Origin: Myroides profundi
Lineage (GTDB): Bacteria; Bacteroidota; Bacteroidia; Flavobacteriales; Flavobacteriaceae
Length of the DNA: 64,000 nucleotides
Reading direction: 5' to 3'
Assembly: GCF_000833025.1 (NCBI RefSeq)
Contig: NZ_CP010817.1
Coordinates: 1,550,001-1,614,000 of the forward strand
Shown here: positions 56,377 through 64,000 of the stretch, in pieces
How the letters are laid out: each line of letters opens with the position of its first letter
Numbering within the stretch: position 1 is the first letter of the stretch
Program-made: the position numbers and the translations under genes
The notes under the pieces: generated by a model
Told to the model about the DNA's origin: nothing
What the model saw: only the letters and a program-made list of their open reading frames with translations
The model's database searches: none

Positions 56377-59300
56377 ATGAATTTAATTCGATTTGCCTTG
56401 CGCAAGCCAATATCTATTATGGTATTGGTAATAGGACTATTATTCTTTGGAGTAAAGTCATCTAAAGAGATTCCAGTAGATATTCTTCCAGAGATGAACT
56501 TACCAGTGGTTTATATCGCCCATTCTTTTAATGGGTATACTCCACAACAAATGGAAGGTTATTTCACGAAGATGTATGTAAATATGATGCTTTTTGCCAA
56601 TGGGATAAAAAGTATTGACACTAAAAATACACAAGGGTTGACCTTGATGAAAATAGAGTTTTATGAAGGGACAGATATGGGAGAGGCGATTGCGTCTATC
56701 TCAGCACTGTCTAATCGTTCGGTAATTTTCTTACCGCCAGGAGCTCCACCACCCTTCATTATTCGCTTTGATGCTTCTTCTCAACCAGTAGGACAATTAG
56801 TGTTCCGCTCAGAGACGAAGACGAATAATGAGCTTCAAGATATCGCCAACTTTGCTGCGCGCCCTTTCTTGATTAAGATTCCTGGATTGACTACAGCTCC
56901 ACCATTTGGAGGGTCACCACGTACGATAGAGATCAATATAGATCCTAATAAACTGCGTACGCATCATATGAGTCCAGAGCAAGTGGTAGAAGCAATTAGT
57001 AGACAAAACGTAACGATGCCTTCAGGGAACGTATATGTAGGAGATAAGAACTATCTGACACCGACTAATAACACTTTAAAAACGGTAGAAGAGTTTGGAG
57101 ATATTCCTTTGTTTAAGGGACAGGTAGATAATGTGTACTTACGCGATGTGGCTACTGTAAAAGATGGTGCTGATATTACGACTGGTTATGCATTAGTAGA
57201 CGGTAAACGTTCTGTGTATATCAATATTGCTAAATCGGGTAAAGCTTCTACTTATGATGTGGTAGAACAATTGAAAAAATCTATTCCTCATATACAGAAT
57301 AACTTACCTGATGATGTAAAGATTTCGTACGAGTTTGACCAATCTGTGAATGTTATTAATGCAGTAAAGAGTTTAATCGTAGAGGGAGTACTAGGAGCCT
57401 TATTGACAGGACTTATGGTAATGTTATTCTTAAGAGATCCTAGAGGAGCTTTGATTGTGATTATGACTATTCCGATAGCGATTATTTCAGCAGTATTGTT
57501 CTTAAAGATGTTTGGTCAGACGATCAATATTATGACACTATCAGGATTAGCCTTAGCGATAGGTATTTTGGTAGATGAGAGTACAGTGACGATAGAGAAT
57601 ATACACCAGCACTTTGCCCTCGGTAAGAATAAAGTACAAGCTATTTGGGACGCGTGTAAGGAAATTGCCTTTCCTAAGTTATTAATCTTGTTTAGCATTT
57701 TAGCCGTATTTGCACCAGCCTTTATGATGACAGGTATTCCTGGAGCACTATTTATGCCTCTAGCGATGGCAATTGGTTTTGCGATGACGGTTTCATTCTT
57801 ACTTTCTCAAACGTTTGTACCGATTATGGCTAACTGGCTGATGAAGTACAATCCTGAGAAACATGCTATTCCTGAAGAAGCTAAAGGTTTCGATAAGTTT
57901 AAGAATAGAGTAGTTGCAGGGATTGAGAAAGTGATGCCTATGAAGAAGATAATTGTTATAGGTTCTATTCTAGCTGCTTTCTTAGCTGTAGCAGTAATGT
58001 ACCAAAATATAGGAAAGGATGTACTGCCAACTGTAAATTCAAGTCAAGTGCAAATGCGTATTACTGCTCCTGAAGGGACACGTATAGAGCATACTGAAAT
58101 GAAAGTGAAGAAGGTACTGGGTGAATTAGAAGATTTATTTGGTAAAGAGAAGATTGCAATTTCATCAGCGTTTGTGGGACAACACCCTTCATCGTTTGCA
58201 GTAAGTCCAATCTACTTATATAATGCAGGACCACATGAAGCGTCTATGCAAGTAGCTTTTAAAGATTTTGATGGTAATACAGATGAATTAAAAGACCAAA
58301 TACGAGGGCGTATTGCAGAGAAGCTACCAGAGTTAAAATTGACTTTTGAGCCAATCGAATTGACTGAAAAGATTTTAAGTCAAGGAACCAATACACCTAT
58401 TGAGATTCGTGTATCAGGTATGATGCGTAAGATGAATATGATGACTGCTAATAAATTATTGGCAAAGTTGAAAGAAATCGACTATATGCGTGATCAGAAA
58501 ATGCCTATCTCGATGAATTATCCATCTTATGAAATTAATATAGATCGCGTACGTGCTGCTCAATTAGGATTAGATGCAATGGATATTGCAAAATCATTAG
58601 TGGCGACAACAGCTTCTTCTCGTTACACTAATAGAAATATGTGGGTAGGAGGTATGATGGGAATTGCTTATGATGTACAAGTACAGATGCCGCAAAATCA
58701 ACTGGGAAGTAAGGAAGAATTAGAGAATATTCCACTGAGTAAGAATTCAGATAGACCAGTGCTAAGCGATGTAGCTACTGTAACAGAGTCAAAGGTATTA
58801 GCTGAGAGTTATAATGAAGGGACAATGGGATATGTATCTGTAGTAGCTAACGTACACAAAACAGATTTGAATAAAGCGAAAGAAGATGTACAACAAGCTA
58901 TCGCAGAATTAGGAGAATTACCAAAAGGGGTAAATGTGGAGTTAAAAGGAATGGCTCCTGTATTAGATGATACCATGCAGAGTTTGGCTAACGGTTTATT
59001 GATTGCTATTGTGGTTATATTCTTAATGCTAACAGCCAACTTCCAGTCGTTTAAAGTATCGTTTGTGATCTTGACTACAGTACCATTCGTAATGCTTGGA
59101 TCACTATTACTATTAAAAGCAACAGGCTCTACAGTTAACTTACAGTCTTATATGGGAATCATTATGTCGGTCGGAGTATCTATTGCCAATGCAGTATTAT
59201 TAATTAATAATGCGGAGACATTGAGAAAGACAGGATGGACGTCTACTGCAGCTGCTATAGAAGCAACGAAGTTACGTATCAGACCGATAGCGATGACTAC

Positions 59301-59535
59301 GATAGCGATGATTGCGGGGATGTTACCAATGGCGATAGGACATGGAGAAGGAAGTGAGCAAGTAGCTCCTTTAGGAAGAGCAGTAATTGGGGGGCTATTA
59401 GCATCGACAGTGTCTGTATTGATTATTTTACCAATGGTATTTGCTTGGGTAATGAATAAAGTAACGAGAGATTCTCCATCATTAGACCCAGAAGACGAAG
59501 AAAGTATCCACTATTTACCTATAGATAATAAATAA
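56377..59535 (+). CDS. RND efflux permease, single-Asp TM4 type
   Basis: 1052 residues, full-length RND inner-membrane pump: first helix 'PISIMVLVIGLLFFG', porter domains, and the second helical half with 'SYMGIIMSVGVSIANAVLLI'. In helix 4 the proton-relay motif reads 'ILVDESTVTIEN' near residue 400: one Asp where drug pumps of the HAE class have two (DD). That is closer to the CusA pattern (VDAA). With a Met-rich adaptor and a His/Met lipoprotein in the operon, monovalent copper or silver is a reasonable guess, but HAE-type drug export is not excluded. Confidence 0.9.
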   Translation: MNLIRFALRKPISIMVLVIGLLFFGVKSSKEIPVDILPEMNLPVVYIAHSFNGYTPQQMEGYFTKMYVNMMLFANGIKSIDTKNTQGLTLMKIEFYEGTDMGEAIASISALSNRSVIFLPPGAPPPFIIRFDASSQPVGQLVFRSETKTNNELQDIANFAARPFLIKIPGLTTAPPFGGSPRTIEINIDPNKLRTHHMSPEQVVEAISRQNVTMPSGNVYVGDKNYLTPTNNTLKTVEEFGDIPLFKGQVDNVYLRDVATVKDGADITTGYALVDGKRSVYINIAKSGKASTYDVVEQLKKSIPHIQNNLPDDVKISYEFDQSVNVINAVKSLIVEGVLGALLTGLMVMLFLRDPRGALIVIMTIPIAIISAVLFLKMFGQTINIMTLSGLALAIGILVDESTVTIENIHQHFALGKNKVQAIWDACKEIAFPKLLILFSILAVFAPAFMMTGIPGALFMPLAMAIGFAMTVSFLLSQTFVPIMANWLMKYNPEKHAIPEEAKGFDKFKNRVVAGIEKVMPMKKIIVIGSILAAFLAVAVMYQNIGKDVLPTVNSSQVQMRITAPEGTRIEHTEMKVKKVLGELEDLFGKEKIAISSAFVGQHPSSFAVSPIYLYNAGPHEASMQVAFKDFDGNTDELKDQIRGRIAEKLPELKLTFEPIELTEKILSQGTNTPIEIRVSGMMRKMNMMTANKLLAKLKEIDYMRDQKMPISMNYPSYEINIDRVRAAQLGLDAMDIAKSLVATTASSRYTNRNMWVGGMMGIAYDVQVQMPQNQLGSKEELENIPLSKNSDRPVLSDVATVTESKVLAESYNEGTMGYVSVVANVHKTDLNKAKEDVQQAIAELGELPKGVNVELKGMAPVLDDTMQSLANGLLIAIVVIFLMLTANFQSFKVSFVILTTVPFVMLGSLLLLKATGSTVNLQSYMGIIMSVGVSIANAVLLINNAETLRKTGWTSTAAAIEATKLRIRPIAMTTIAMIAGMLPMAIGHGEGSEQVAPLGRAVIGGLLASTVSVLIILPMVFAWVMNKVTRDSPSLDPEDEESIHYLPIDNK

Positions 59536-59540
59536 GAAAG

Positions 59541-60632
59541 ATGAAAAGAATATATATAGTATTAGTTAGTCTAGTAGTATTAACTGCATGTGCAGATAAA
59601 AAAACTCCTGAAGTAAAAGAAGTGAAAGATGAAAAAGGAGGGATGAATATGGCAATGAATAAGATGGAGACTATTGGCATAGAACCAACCAATCCTATTG
59701 TTCCATTGCAATTACCAGGAGAGTTAAGAGCCGATCAACGTACCGAACTATTTGCTAAAGTAAATAGTTATGTGATTGATTTGCGTGTGGATATAGGTGA
59801 TCACGTAAAGAAAGGACAAGTGCTAATGGTATTAGATGCGCCTGAGATTCAGGCACAAGTATCAAGTGCGCAGGCTAAATGGAAAGCACAAGAGGCAATC
59901 TATATCTCAACTAAAGCTACTTATGATAGAACAATAAAAGCGAATGAGACAGAGGGAGCTATTGCACCTGATTATTTAGAGCAAGTGACTGCTAAAATGT
60001 TAGCAGATAAAGCACAATTAGCTTCTTCAAAGTCTTCGTATGAAGAAATGAAGAATATAGATCAATACCTAGTAATTAGAGCACCTTTTGACGGAATGAT
60101 TACAGATAGACAGGTAGATAAAGGAGCTTATGTAGGACCGATGAGTAAAATGCCTTTACTAATCGTAGAGGACACTTCTACACTGCGTCTAAACTTATCT
60201 ATCTCAGAGGCAAATACGCCTTATGTACAAGAGGGAGATACAGTGAAGTTTAAAGTGCGTACGCTTCCCCAAAAGGAGTTTACTGGTGTAGTGACTAGAA
60301 AGGCGGGTAGTCTAGATTTAAAGTTGCGCTCAGAGCAGATTCAAGCAGATATTAATAATAAAGAACAGTTGTTAAAACCTAATATGATAGCAGATGCTAC
60401 TGTAAGCTTAAAAAGTACAGAGCCAACATTCTTTGTGCCTAAGTCAGCTTTAGTAGAGAGTAATCTTGGGCTGTATGTGATCGAAGTTAGAAATGGTACA
60501 GCGTATCATATTAAGGTAGCTAAAGGACGTGCTATGCCTATGATGGTTGAGGTTTTTGGAGAGCTAAGACCAGGTATGAAGATCTTAAAAATGGCAACAG
60601 AAGAAATAATGAATGAACAAAAATTAATGTAA
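59541..60632 (+). CDS. RND periplasmic adaptor with Met-rich N-terminus
   Basis: 363 residues. Lipobox LTAC (Cys17), then a Lys/Glu linker and a Met-rich segment 'GGMNMAMNKMETIG' (about 34-47) placed like the copper-binding methionines of CusB. The adaptor core has lipoyl halves ('NSYVIDLRVDIGDHVKKGQV', 'IRAPFDGMITDRQVDKGAYV') around a short coiled coil and a beta-barrel. It bridges the pump and TolC; here it follows the pump gene (six bases), the order TolC-pump-adaptor. Confidence 0.9.
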   Translation: MKRIYIVLVSLVVLTACADKKTPEVKEVKDEKGGMNMAMNKMETIGIEPTNPIVPLQLPGELRADQRTELFAKVNSYVIDLRVDIGDHVKKGQVLMVLDAPEIQAQVSSAQAKWKAQEAIYISTKATYDRTIKANETEGAIAPDYLEQVTAKMLADKAQLASSKSSYEEMKNIDQYLVIRAPFDGMITDRQVDKGAYVGPMSKMPLLIVEDTSTLRLNLSISEANTPYVQEGDTVKFKVRTLPQKEFTGVVTRKAGSLDLKLRSEQIQADINNKEQLLKPNMIADATVSLKSTEPTFFVPKSALVESNLGLYVIEVRNGTAYHIKVAKGRAMPMMVEVFGELRPGMKILKMATEEIMNEQKLM

Positions 60633-60637
60633 TAAAA

Positions 60638-61117
60638 ATGATGATTATGAGAACATTTGCAATTAGAAGTTTAGCAGTAGTGGGAGTTAGTTTACTTACT
60701 ATCGCTTGTGGAGAAACAAAAAAAGAGCCAGTAGAGGCAGCTCCAATACATGAAAACCATGCTAATCACGATATGCATTCAATGCATAAGGAAAGTGAGC
60801 CAGTAGCAGCTACAGGCCAGTACAAAAGAGGAGATGCTGTACCAAGTGATCTAGTATGTATGGTAAATGATGCTTATATGGGGAATAAACAGTTAGAAGT
60901 AGAGCATGAAGGTAAAATGTATTATGGATGTTGTGAAATGTGTAAAACAAGAATCCCTCAAGATGCAACTGTGCGTGCCGCTATAGATCCATATTCTTTA
61001 AAATCAGTAGATAAAGCAGAAGCTTATATCGTGATAGTAGGGAATAATGGTGAGGTAGCTTATTTTGAGAATGAAGGGAATTACCAAAAATTCGTTGCAG
61101 AACACAAACAGAGTTAA
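60638..61117 (+). CDS. His/Met/Cys-rich metal-binding lipoprotein
   Basis: 159 residues. Lipobox LTIAC (Cys24). A His/Met-rich stretch 'HENHANHDMHSMHKE' (about 39-53) is followed by a compact domain with 'DLVCMVNDAYMG' and 'KMYYGCCEMCKTRI', a cysteine pattern like TRASH/YHS metal-binding domains. Last gene of the pump operon, starting six bases after the adaptor. Probably a periplasmic metal chaperone feeding the pump; Cu(I)/Ag(I) fit the Met/His/Cys ligands. An in-frame ATG at 60647 is an alternative start. Confidence 0.75.
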   Translation: MMIMRTFAIRSLAVVGVSLLTIACGETKKEPVEAAPIHENHANHDMHSMHKESEPVAATGQYKRGDAVPSDLVCMVNDAYMGNKQLEVEHEGKMYYGCCEMCKTRIPQDATVRAAIDPYSLKSVDKAEAYIVIVGNNGEVAYFENEGNYQKFVAEHKQS

Positions 61118-61129
61118 TAAAAAGGAATC

Positions 61130-61156
61130 AGGAGTACTGATATAGTCAGTACTCCT
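61130..61156 (+). terminator. Terminator of RND operon
   Basis: AGGAGTACTGA (61130-61140) and TCAGTACTCCT (61146-61156), 5-base loop TATAG, then T-run. Confidence 0.85.
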
Positions 61157-61183
61157 TTTTAAAAACAAAGATTGTATTGAGTT

Positions 61184-61198
61184 ACTATACTATATAGT
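61184..61198. promoter_or_regulatory. Palindrome upstream of HMA-AraC gene
   Basis: Perfect inverted repeat ACTATA-CTA-TATAGT, 59 bases before the regulator ATG. A candidate self-regulatory site. Confidence 0.35.
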
Positions 61199-61256
61199 GA
61201 AAGTTTAAAACGAGATATGATCAGTCTATTGTTTATTAGGATAAAAAAAATGAGAT

Positions 61257-61832
61257 ATGGAGTATTCGGTAGTTTTACATATTAAGAATATGGTTTGTCA
61301 CCGTTGTGTTTTAATGATAGAACAAGAGTTAAAAAAAATAGGTGTATTAGAGACTAAAGTTGAATTAGGAAAGGTGTCGCTTTTGTATAATTTAAGCGAA
61401 CAGACTTTTAAGGTGTTTAAAGAGAGATTGAATATACTTGGTTTTGAATTAATAGTAGAGAAACAAGATATACTGATAGAGGGTATTAAACAATTAATTA
61501 TAGATCTCGTACAGACGGATAGTCGTTTATCTACCAATCTATCTTATTTAATATCGGATAATTTAGCAATAGACTATAGTTATGCAAGTAAGTTGTTTTC
61601 AGAGCGAGAATCAGTTACAATAGAGAAATTTTATATCCATCAACGTATTGAACGTGTGAAGGAATATATTTCGTATGGTGAAATGACACTATTAGAAATA
61701 GCTAGTAAAATGTATTATAATGATTTGAGTCATTTGAGTAAACAGTTTAAAAGTGTGGTGGGGGTGTCTCCATCTCAGTATAAGAAAGAACAGAAATTTA
61801 ATAGAAATTATATTGATAAGATAATTACTTAG
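61257..61832 (+). CDS. HMA domain-AraC fusion metal regulator
   Basis: 191 residues. Residues 1-70 are a heavy-metal-associated (HMA) ferredoxin-like fold with the ligand pair Cys14 and Cys17 in 'NMVCHRCVLMIEQELKKIGV', like copper chaperones. Residues ~90-185 are an AraC double HTH ('YISYGEMTLLEIASKMYYND', 'SHLSKQFKSVVGVSPSQYKK'). It should sense a soft metal through CxxC and activate the pump operon upstream. It has its own terminators and probable promoter. An in-frame start is fixed by the ATG directly before the HMA domain. Confidence 0.88.
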   Translation: MEYSVVLHIKNMVCHRCVLMIEQELKKIGVLETKVELGKVSLLYNLSEQTFKVFKERLNILGFELIVEKQDILIEGIKQLIIDLVQTDSRLSTNLSYLISDNLAIDYSYASKLFSERESVTIEKFYIHQRIERVKEYISYGEMTLLEIASKMYYNDLSHLSKQFKSVVGVSPSQYKKEQKFNRNYIDKIIT

Positions 61833-61841
61833 TTTGATGCG

Positions 61842-61871
61842 CTATGCAGGTGAGAGTGCATAGTATTTTTT
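61842..61871 (+). terminator. Terminator 1 after HMA-AraC
   Basis: Stem CTATGCA (61842-61848) and TGCATAG (61857-61863), followed by a T-rich run to 61871. Confidence 0.75.
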
Positions 61872-61885
61872 TTATTTGTACTTGT

Positions 61886-61918
61886 AAAAGAGGACGTCGG
61901 GAGATGCTCCTCTTTTTT
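61886..61918 (+). terminator. Terminator 2 after HMA-AraC
   Basis: AAAAGAGGA (61886-61894) and TCCTCTTTT (61908-61916), T-run. A second terminator 45 bases after the first, insulating the AT-rich gap beyond. Confidence 0.75.
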
Positions 61919-62034
61919 TGTGATATTTTATAATGATTAAAGTGACTTTATTTACTATTTGACTGTTTTTGTCTTTAAGTATCTTAATCTGCCTGTTTAG
62001 TATAACTGAAAAAAGGCTAATAAATTAGCAATAT

Positions 62035-62107
62035 GTGATTTAATCACGAAACGTGAATGGGTTTTGCTAGTGAAAAATCTACTTATATGATAATCACTAT
62101 ATGTGAT
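62035..62107. promoter_or_regulatory. Cluster of GTGAT/ATCAC palindromes
   Basis: Three palindromes in 73 bases: GTGATT-T-AATCAC (62035-62047), CACG-AAA-CGTG (62045-62055) and ATCAC-TATAT-GTGAT (62093-62107). The first and third share the same half-site. This looks like an operator cluster, perhaps for the repressor-like gene at 62788, about 680 bases away. Confidence 0.35.
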
Positions 62108-62787
62108 CAAATAAGACGACTAACTTGTTTATATGTGTTTAGTACTCTAATTATTGGTTGTTTTGTAATGTTGAATAATAGTTAAATACTGATATAAAAA
62201 TAATTATTTATCTTCTGTTTGTTTATTTTATTGAATAATAATGTATGTGTTTTATGTATTGTTGAATATTATATGTTTGTGTTGAATTGTTTGAATAAAG
62301 AAAAACCATTAAACAGCAACTATAATAGAACGTATAAATAGGTGATATTCTATAGATAATATAAGAGTGGAAGATGTAGCCTTCCTCTTATATCAATGGA
62401 CGTATTATTGTGTTAATCAACTTAAGTCAGTAGATGAAATTATCTTATCAAAGATTTGTATAGGATAGAAGCTTGAAAGACGTTTGATTTAATGATTCGT
62501 TGCTTATTCTTTTTTTGTGATTTTATAGGTGTGTTTATATCGCTTGATTTTAAGCGTTGTAAATAATTAATATTTGAATATTTATATTTTATCATAAATA
62601 TAAAGTAACTTTTTTATTAAGTGTAAATTATTGATTAATAGATATTTGATTTATTTTTGATAGGTTTTTTATTCTTTTTTCAAACATTTTTTTGCTGCTA
62701 TTTAATTTTTGGCAAGATAATTGATTTTTGTCGATATATGCGAATAAAGCAGTGGTTAGTAAAGTAGAATAATAAATTGTGAAAAGT
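62108..62787. other. Very AT-rich gap with repeated TTGAATA
   Basis: The motif TTGAATA or a close variant recurs about five times between 62165 and 62305. A stem-loop with 9-bp arms occupies 62359-62393 without a T-run. I find no open frame with protein-like character; the minus-strand frame at 62628-62954 overlaps the next gene and is a shadow. This is probably regulatory or curved DNA; nothing more can be supported. Confidence 0.4.
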
Positions 62788-63420
62788 ATGAAAAGTAGTG
62801 AAAGCGTAATTAAAAAGTTGAAACAGTTATTAGGGATAAAAACAGATTTGGAATTAGCGAATATTTTAGAAGTAAAACCTAATACAGTGTCATCATGGAA
62901 ATCAAGAGAGACATTACAGTATGAAAAAATCATGAATTTGTGTAAAGAGCACAAGATTGATTTGAATGAATTATTCTTTTCAAATACACAAAAAGTTTTT
63001 AATACTGATTTGCAAAAACGAAAAGTGAAAATGATTTCTGTAGATCATCATTTTGAGTATTTCTTAAATCCTGAAAGAACTTGGGCAACATCACCTAGTT
63101 TTGTGTTTCCAACAGAAGAGGAGGTTGATACAGCATTTCAGATTTCTGCCGAAAATATGTATCCTACAGTAAAAGTGTCTTCTTATGTGTTGACTAAAAA
63201 AATCGGATTAGATGAAATTAAACCTTGGGGTATATATGTAGTTGTAATTGAAGGAAAAGGTGTGTTATGTTATAGATTTAAACGATATACAGAGAGTGGA
63301 GATTTATCATTTATTAGTGATAATGAAACTTATGAGAATATTGTAGTAAGACCTCAAGATATCAGAGAGGTGTTCTGTGTACGAGGAGCATTCCTTGGAA
63401 ATATTAAGAATCTTTCATAA
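62788..63420 (+). CDS. CI-type HTH regulator with inactive S24-like domain
   Basis: 210 residues from the ATG at 62788 (a GTG three codons earlier is possible). N-terminal XRE/CI-repressor HTH ('LGIKTDLELANILEVKPNTV', 'SSWKSRETL') and C-terminal LexA/S24-like fold. The serine expected in 'G-D-S-M-x-P-T' is replaced: the sequence reads 'SAENMYPTV', and the lysine strand reads 'GVLCYRFKR'. So self-cleavage is unlikely and regulation must use another signal. It is isolated, with its own terminator and no phage genes nearby. Confidence 0.82.
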   Translation: MKSSESVIKKLKQLLGIKTDLELANILEVKPNTVSSWKSRETLQYEKIMNLCKEHKIDLNELFFSNTQKVFNTDLQKRKVKMISVDHHFEYFLNPERTWATSPSFVFPTEEEVDTAFQISAENMYPTVKVSSYVLTKKIGLDEIKPWGIYVVVIEGKGVLCYRFKRYTESGDLSFISDNETYENIVVRPQDIREVFCVRGAFLGNIKNLS

Positions 63421-63440
63421 TTTTTATATTTGGTTACAGA

Positions 63441-63470
63441 AATGGGTTATTGCATTTGTGATAACCCGTT
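63441..63470 (+). terminator. Terminator after repressor gene
   Basis: AATGGGTTAT (63441-63450) and ATAACCCGTT (63461-63470, one G-U pair), 10-base loop, then a T-run. The rest of the 63471-63710 gap shows nothing else. Confidence 0.8.
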
Positions 63471-63710
63471 TTTTATTGCCTTTATAACAGTGCTCTTTAG
63501 AATCTATCCTAGTTTAGGTCTAGAATAATCTAATCTTAGTTTATTTAATGAATAAAAAGTGGTTCTTATGCTATGAAGGATTGAAGTTGTTATACTTAGA
63601 GAATTAGAAAAAGGAAAATGAGGTGTTTGGATTATATGGATAAAGGAGAATAGAAATTGGATTTAACCGAATTTTATTAGGGAATAGCAGTTTATTTATT
63701 TAGAATGTCC

Positions 63711-63718
63711 TAAATTTG
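63711..63718 (+). promoter_or_regulatory. Candidate pepD -7 box
   Basis: TAAATTTG, an exact TAnnTTTG, 34 bases before the pepD ATG. No convincing TTTG lies at the right distance upstream, so the promoter may be weak or depend on an activator. Confidence 0.4.
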
Positions 63719-63752
63719 AAGGAATATTTTGAATAATTAAAGAGATTAAGAT

Positions 63753-64000
63753 ATGAGTCAAGAAGTTAGAGGGTTAGAACCTAAGAACTTATGGAACAAG
63801 TTCGCAGATCTAAACGCAGTACCTCGTCCATCTAAGAAGGAAGAGCGTGTGATTGAGTTCATGATGAACTTTGGTAAGTCTTTAGGTCTAGAAACTATAA
63901 AAGATGAGGTAGGTAACGTTATTATTAAAAAACCTGCTACTAAAGGATTGGAGAACAGAAAAGTGGTTGTAATGCAATCTCACTTAGATATGGTTCACCA
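63753..64000 (+). CDS. pepD: Aminoacyl-histidine dipeptidase, 3' end cut by window
   Basis: 82 codons from the ATG at 63753 to the window edge. 'LEPKNLWNKFADLNAVPRPS' and 'KKEERVIEFMMNFGKSLGLE' followed by 'VVVMQSHLDMVH' match the N-terminus of PepD (M20 metallopeptidase); His and Asp of 'SHLDMV' are zinc ligands in the family. It hydrolyses Xaa-His dipeptides such as carnosine. The remaining ~400 residues lie outside the window. Confidence 0.9.
   Translation, partial: MSQEVRGLEPKNLWNKFADLNAVPRPSKKEERVIEFMMNFGKSLGLETIKDEVGNVIIKKPATKGLENRKVVVMQSHLDMVH

Noticed and set aside
62628..62954. 108-residue minus-strand open frame
   Set aside because: Antisense to the HTH region of the repressor gene, which has a clear protein signature on the plus strand.
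62779..63420. Prophage remnant
   Set aside because: Only a CI-like regulator is present; no integrase, structural or lysis genes and no attachment repeats are visible.

Overview
The window is AT-rich (roughly one third G+C) chromosomal DNA from a member of the Bacteroidota, most likely a Flavobacteriaceae species; a Myroides-like genus is my guess, not something the sequence proves. The clues are Bacteroidota-type promoters (TTTG, about 20 bases, TAnnTTTG), the lack of Shine-Dalgarno sites, TonB-dependent receptor/DUF4374 and DUF6266 proteins, an LptD and TamB of the Bacteroidota type, and many lipoproteins with short lipoboxes. There are no rRNA or tRNA genes, no CRISPR array and no intact insertion sequence.

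Layout. 1-9.9 kb is loosely packed: a cut-off DUF6266 gene, an outer-membrane barrel, a WD40/WGR-like protein, a DUF4304 protein, a LytTR/LytS two-component pair, and several small lipoproteins or secreted proteins, each with its own terminator. 9.9-13.9 kb is a minus-strand housekeeping operon (tsaD, rsmE, AI-2E-family permease, THUMP-like methyltransferase). Divergent from it is the giant tamB gene. 18.6-21.9 kb is a glycolytic-node operon (pfkA, gap, BadF-type sugar kinase, mgsA). 22.5-34.8 kb holds a secreted choloylglycine-hydrolase-family amidase, ridA, lptD, then an envelope/electron-transfer operon (amidase, MCE protein, membrane Fe-S protein, CCG-domain protein, a small conserved protein), and a GH3 plus beta-lactamase-fold fusion. 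35-38.6 kb is a TonB receptor with its DUF4374 lipoprotein. 40-45.3 kb contains redox genes under Crp and AraC regulators. 45.4-50.1 kb is a complete tripartite EmrAB/TolC-type efflux operon with a TetR repressor. 50.5-54.2 kb has an AraC-MGMT fusion, a DoxX/HxlR divergent pair and small genes. 54.5-61.8 kb is a metal-efflux-like locus: Cys-rich secreted protein, TolC, RND pump, Met-rich adaptor, His/Met/Cys-rich lipoprotein, and an HMA-AraC fusion regulator. The window ends with an S24-like repressor that lacks its catalytic residues and the start of pepD.

What stands out. The gene-poor gaps carry several kinds of short palindromic elements that no protein-coding annotation explains: a 158-bp near-full-length hairpin element in two copies (9672-9829 and 51842-51999), a 64-nt inverted-arm repeat in two copies (1037-1099 and 51730-51793, opposite orientations), a 150-bp element with terminal inverted repeats and three triloop palindromes (50247-50396), and a further inverted structure (22114-22220). 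The best candidate for an unusual functional system is the 54.4-61.9 kb locus, where an HMA domain with a CxxC site is fused to an AraC DNA-binding domain next to a pump with Met/His/Cys-rich partners. Individual families there are known; whether the whole arrangement has been characterised cannot be decided from the sequence alone.
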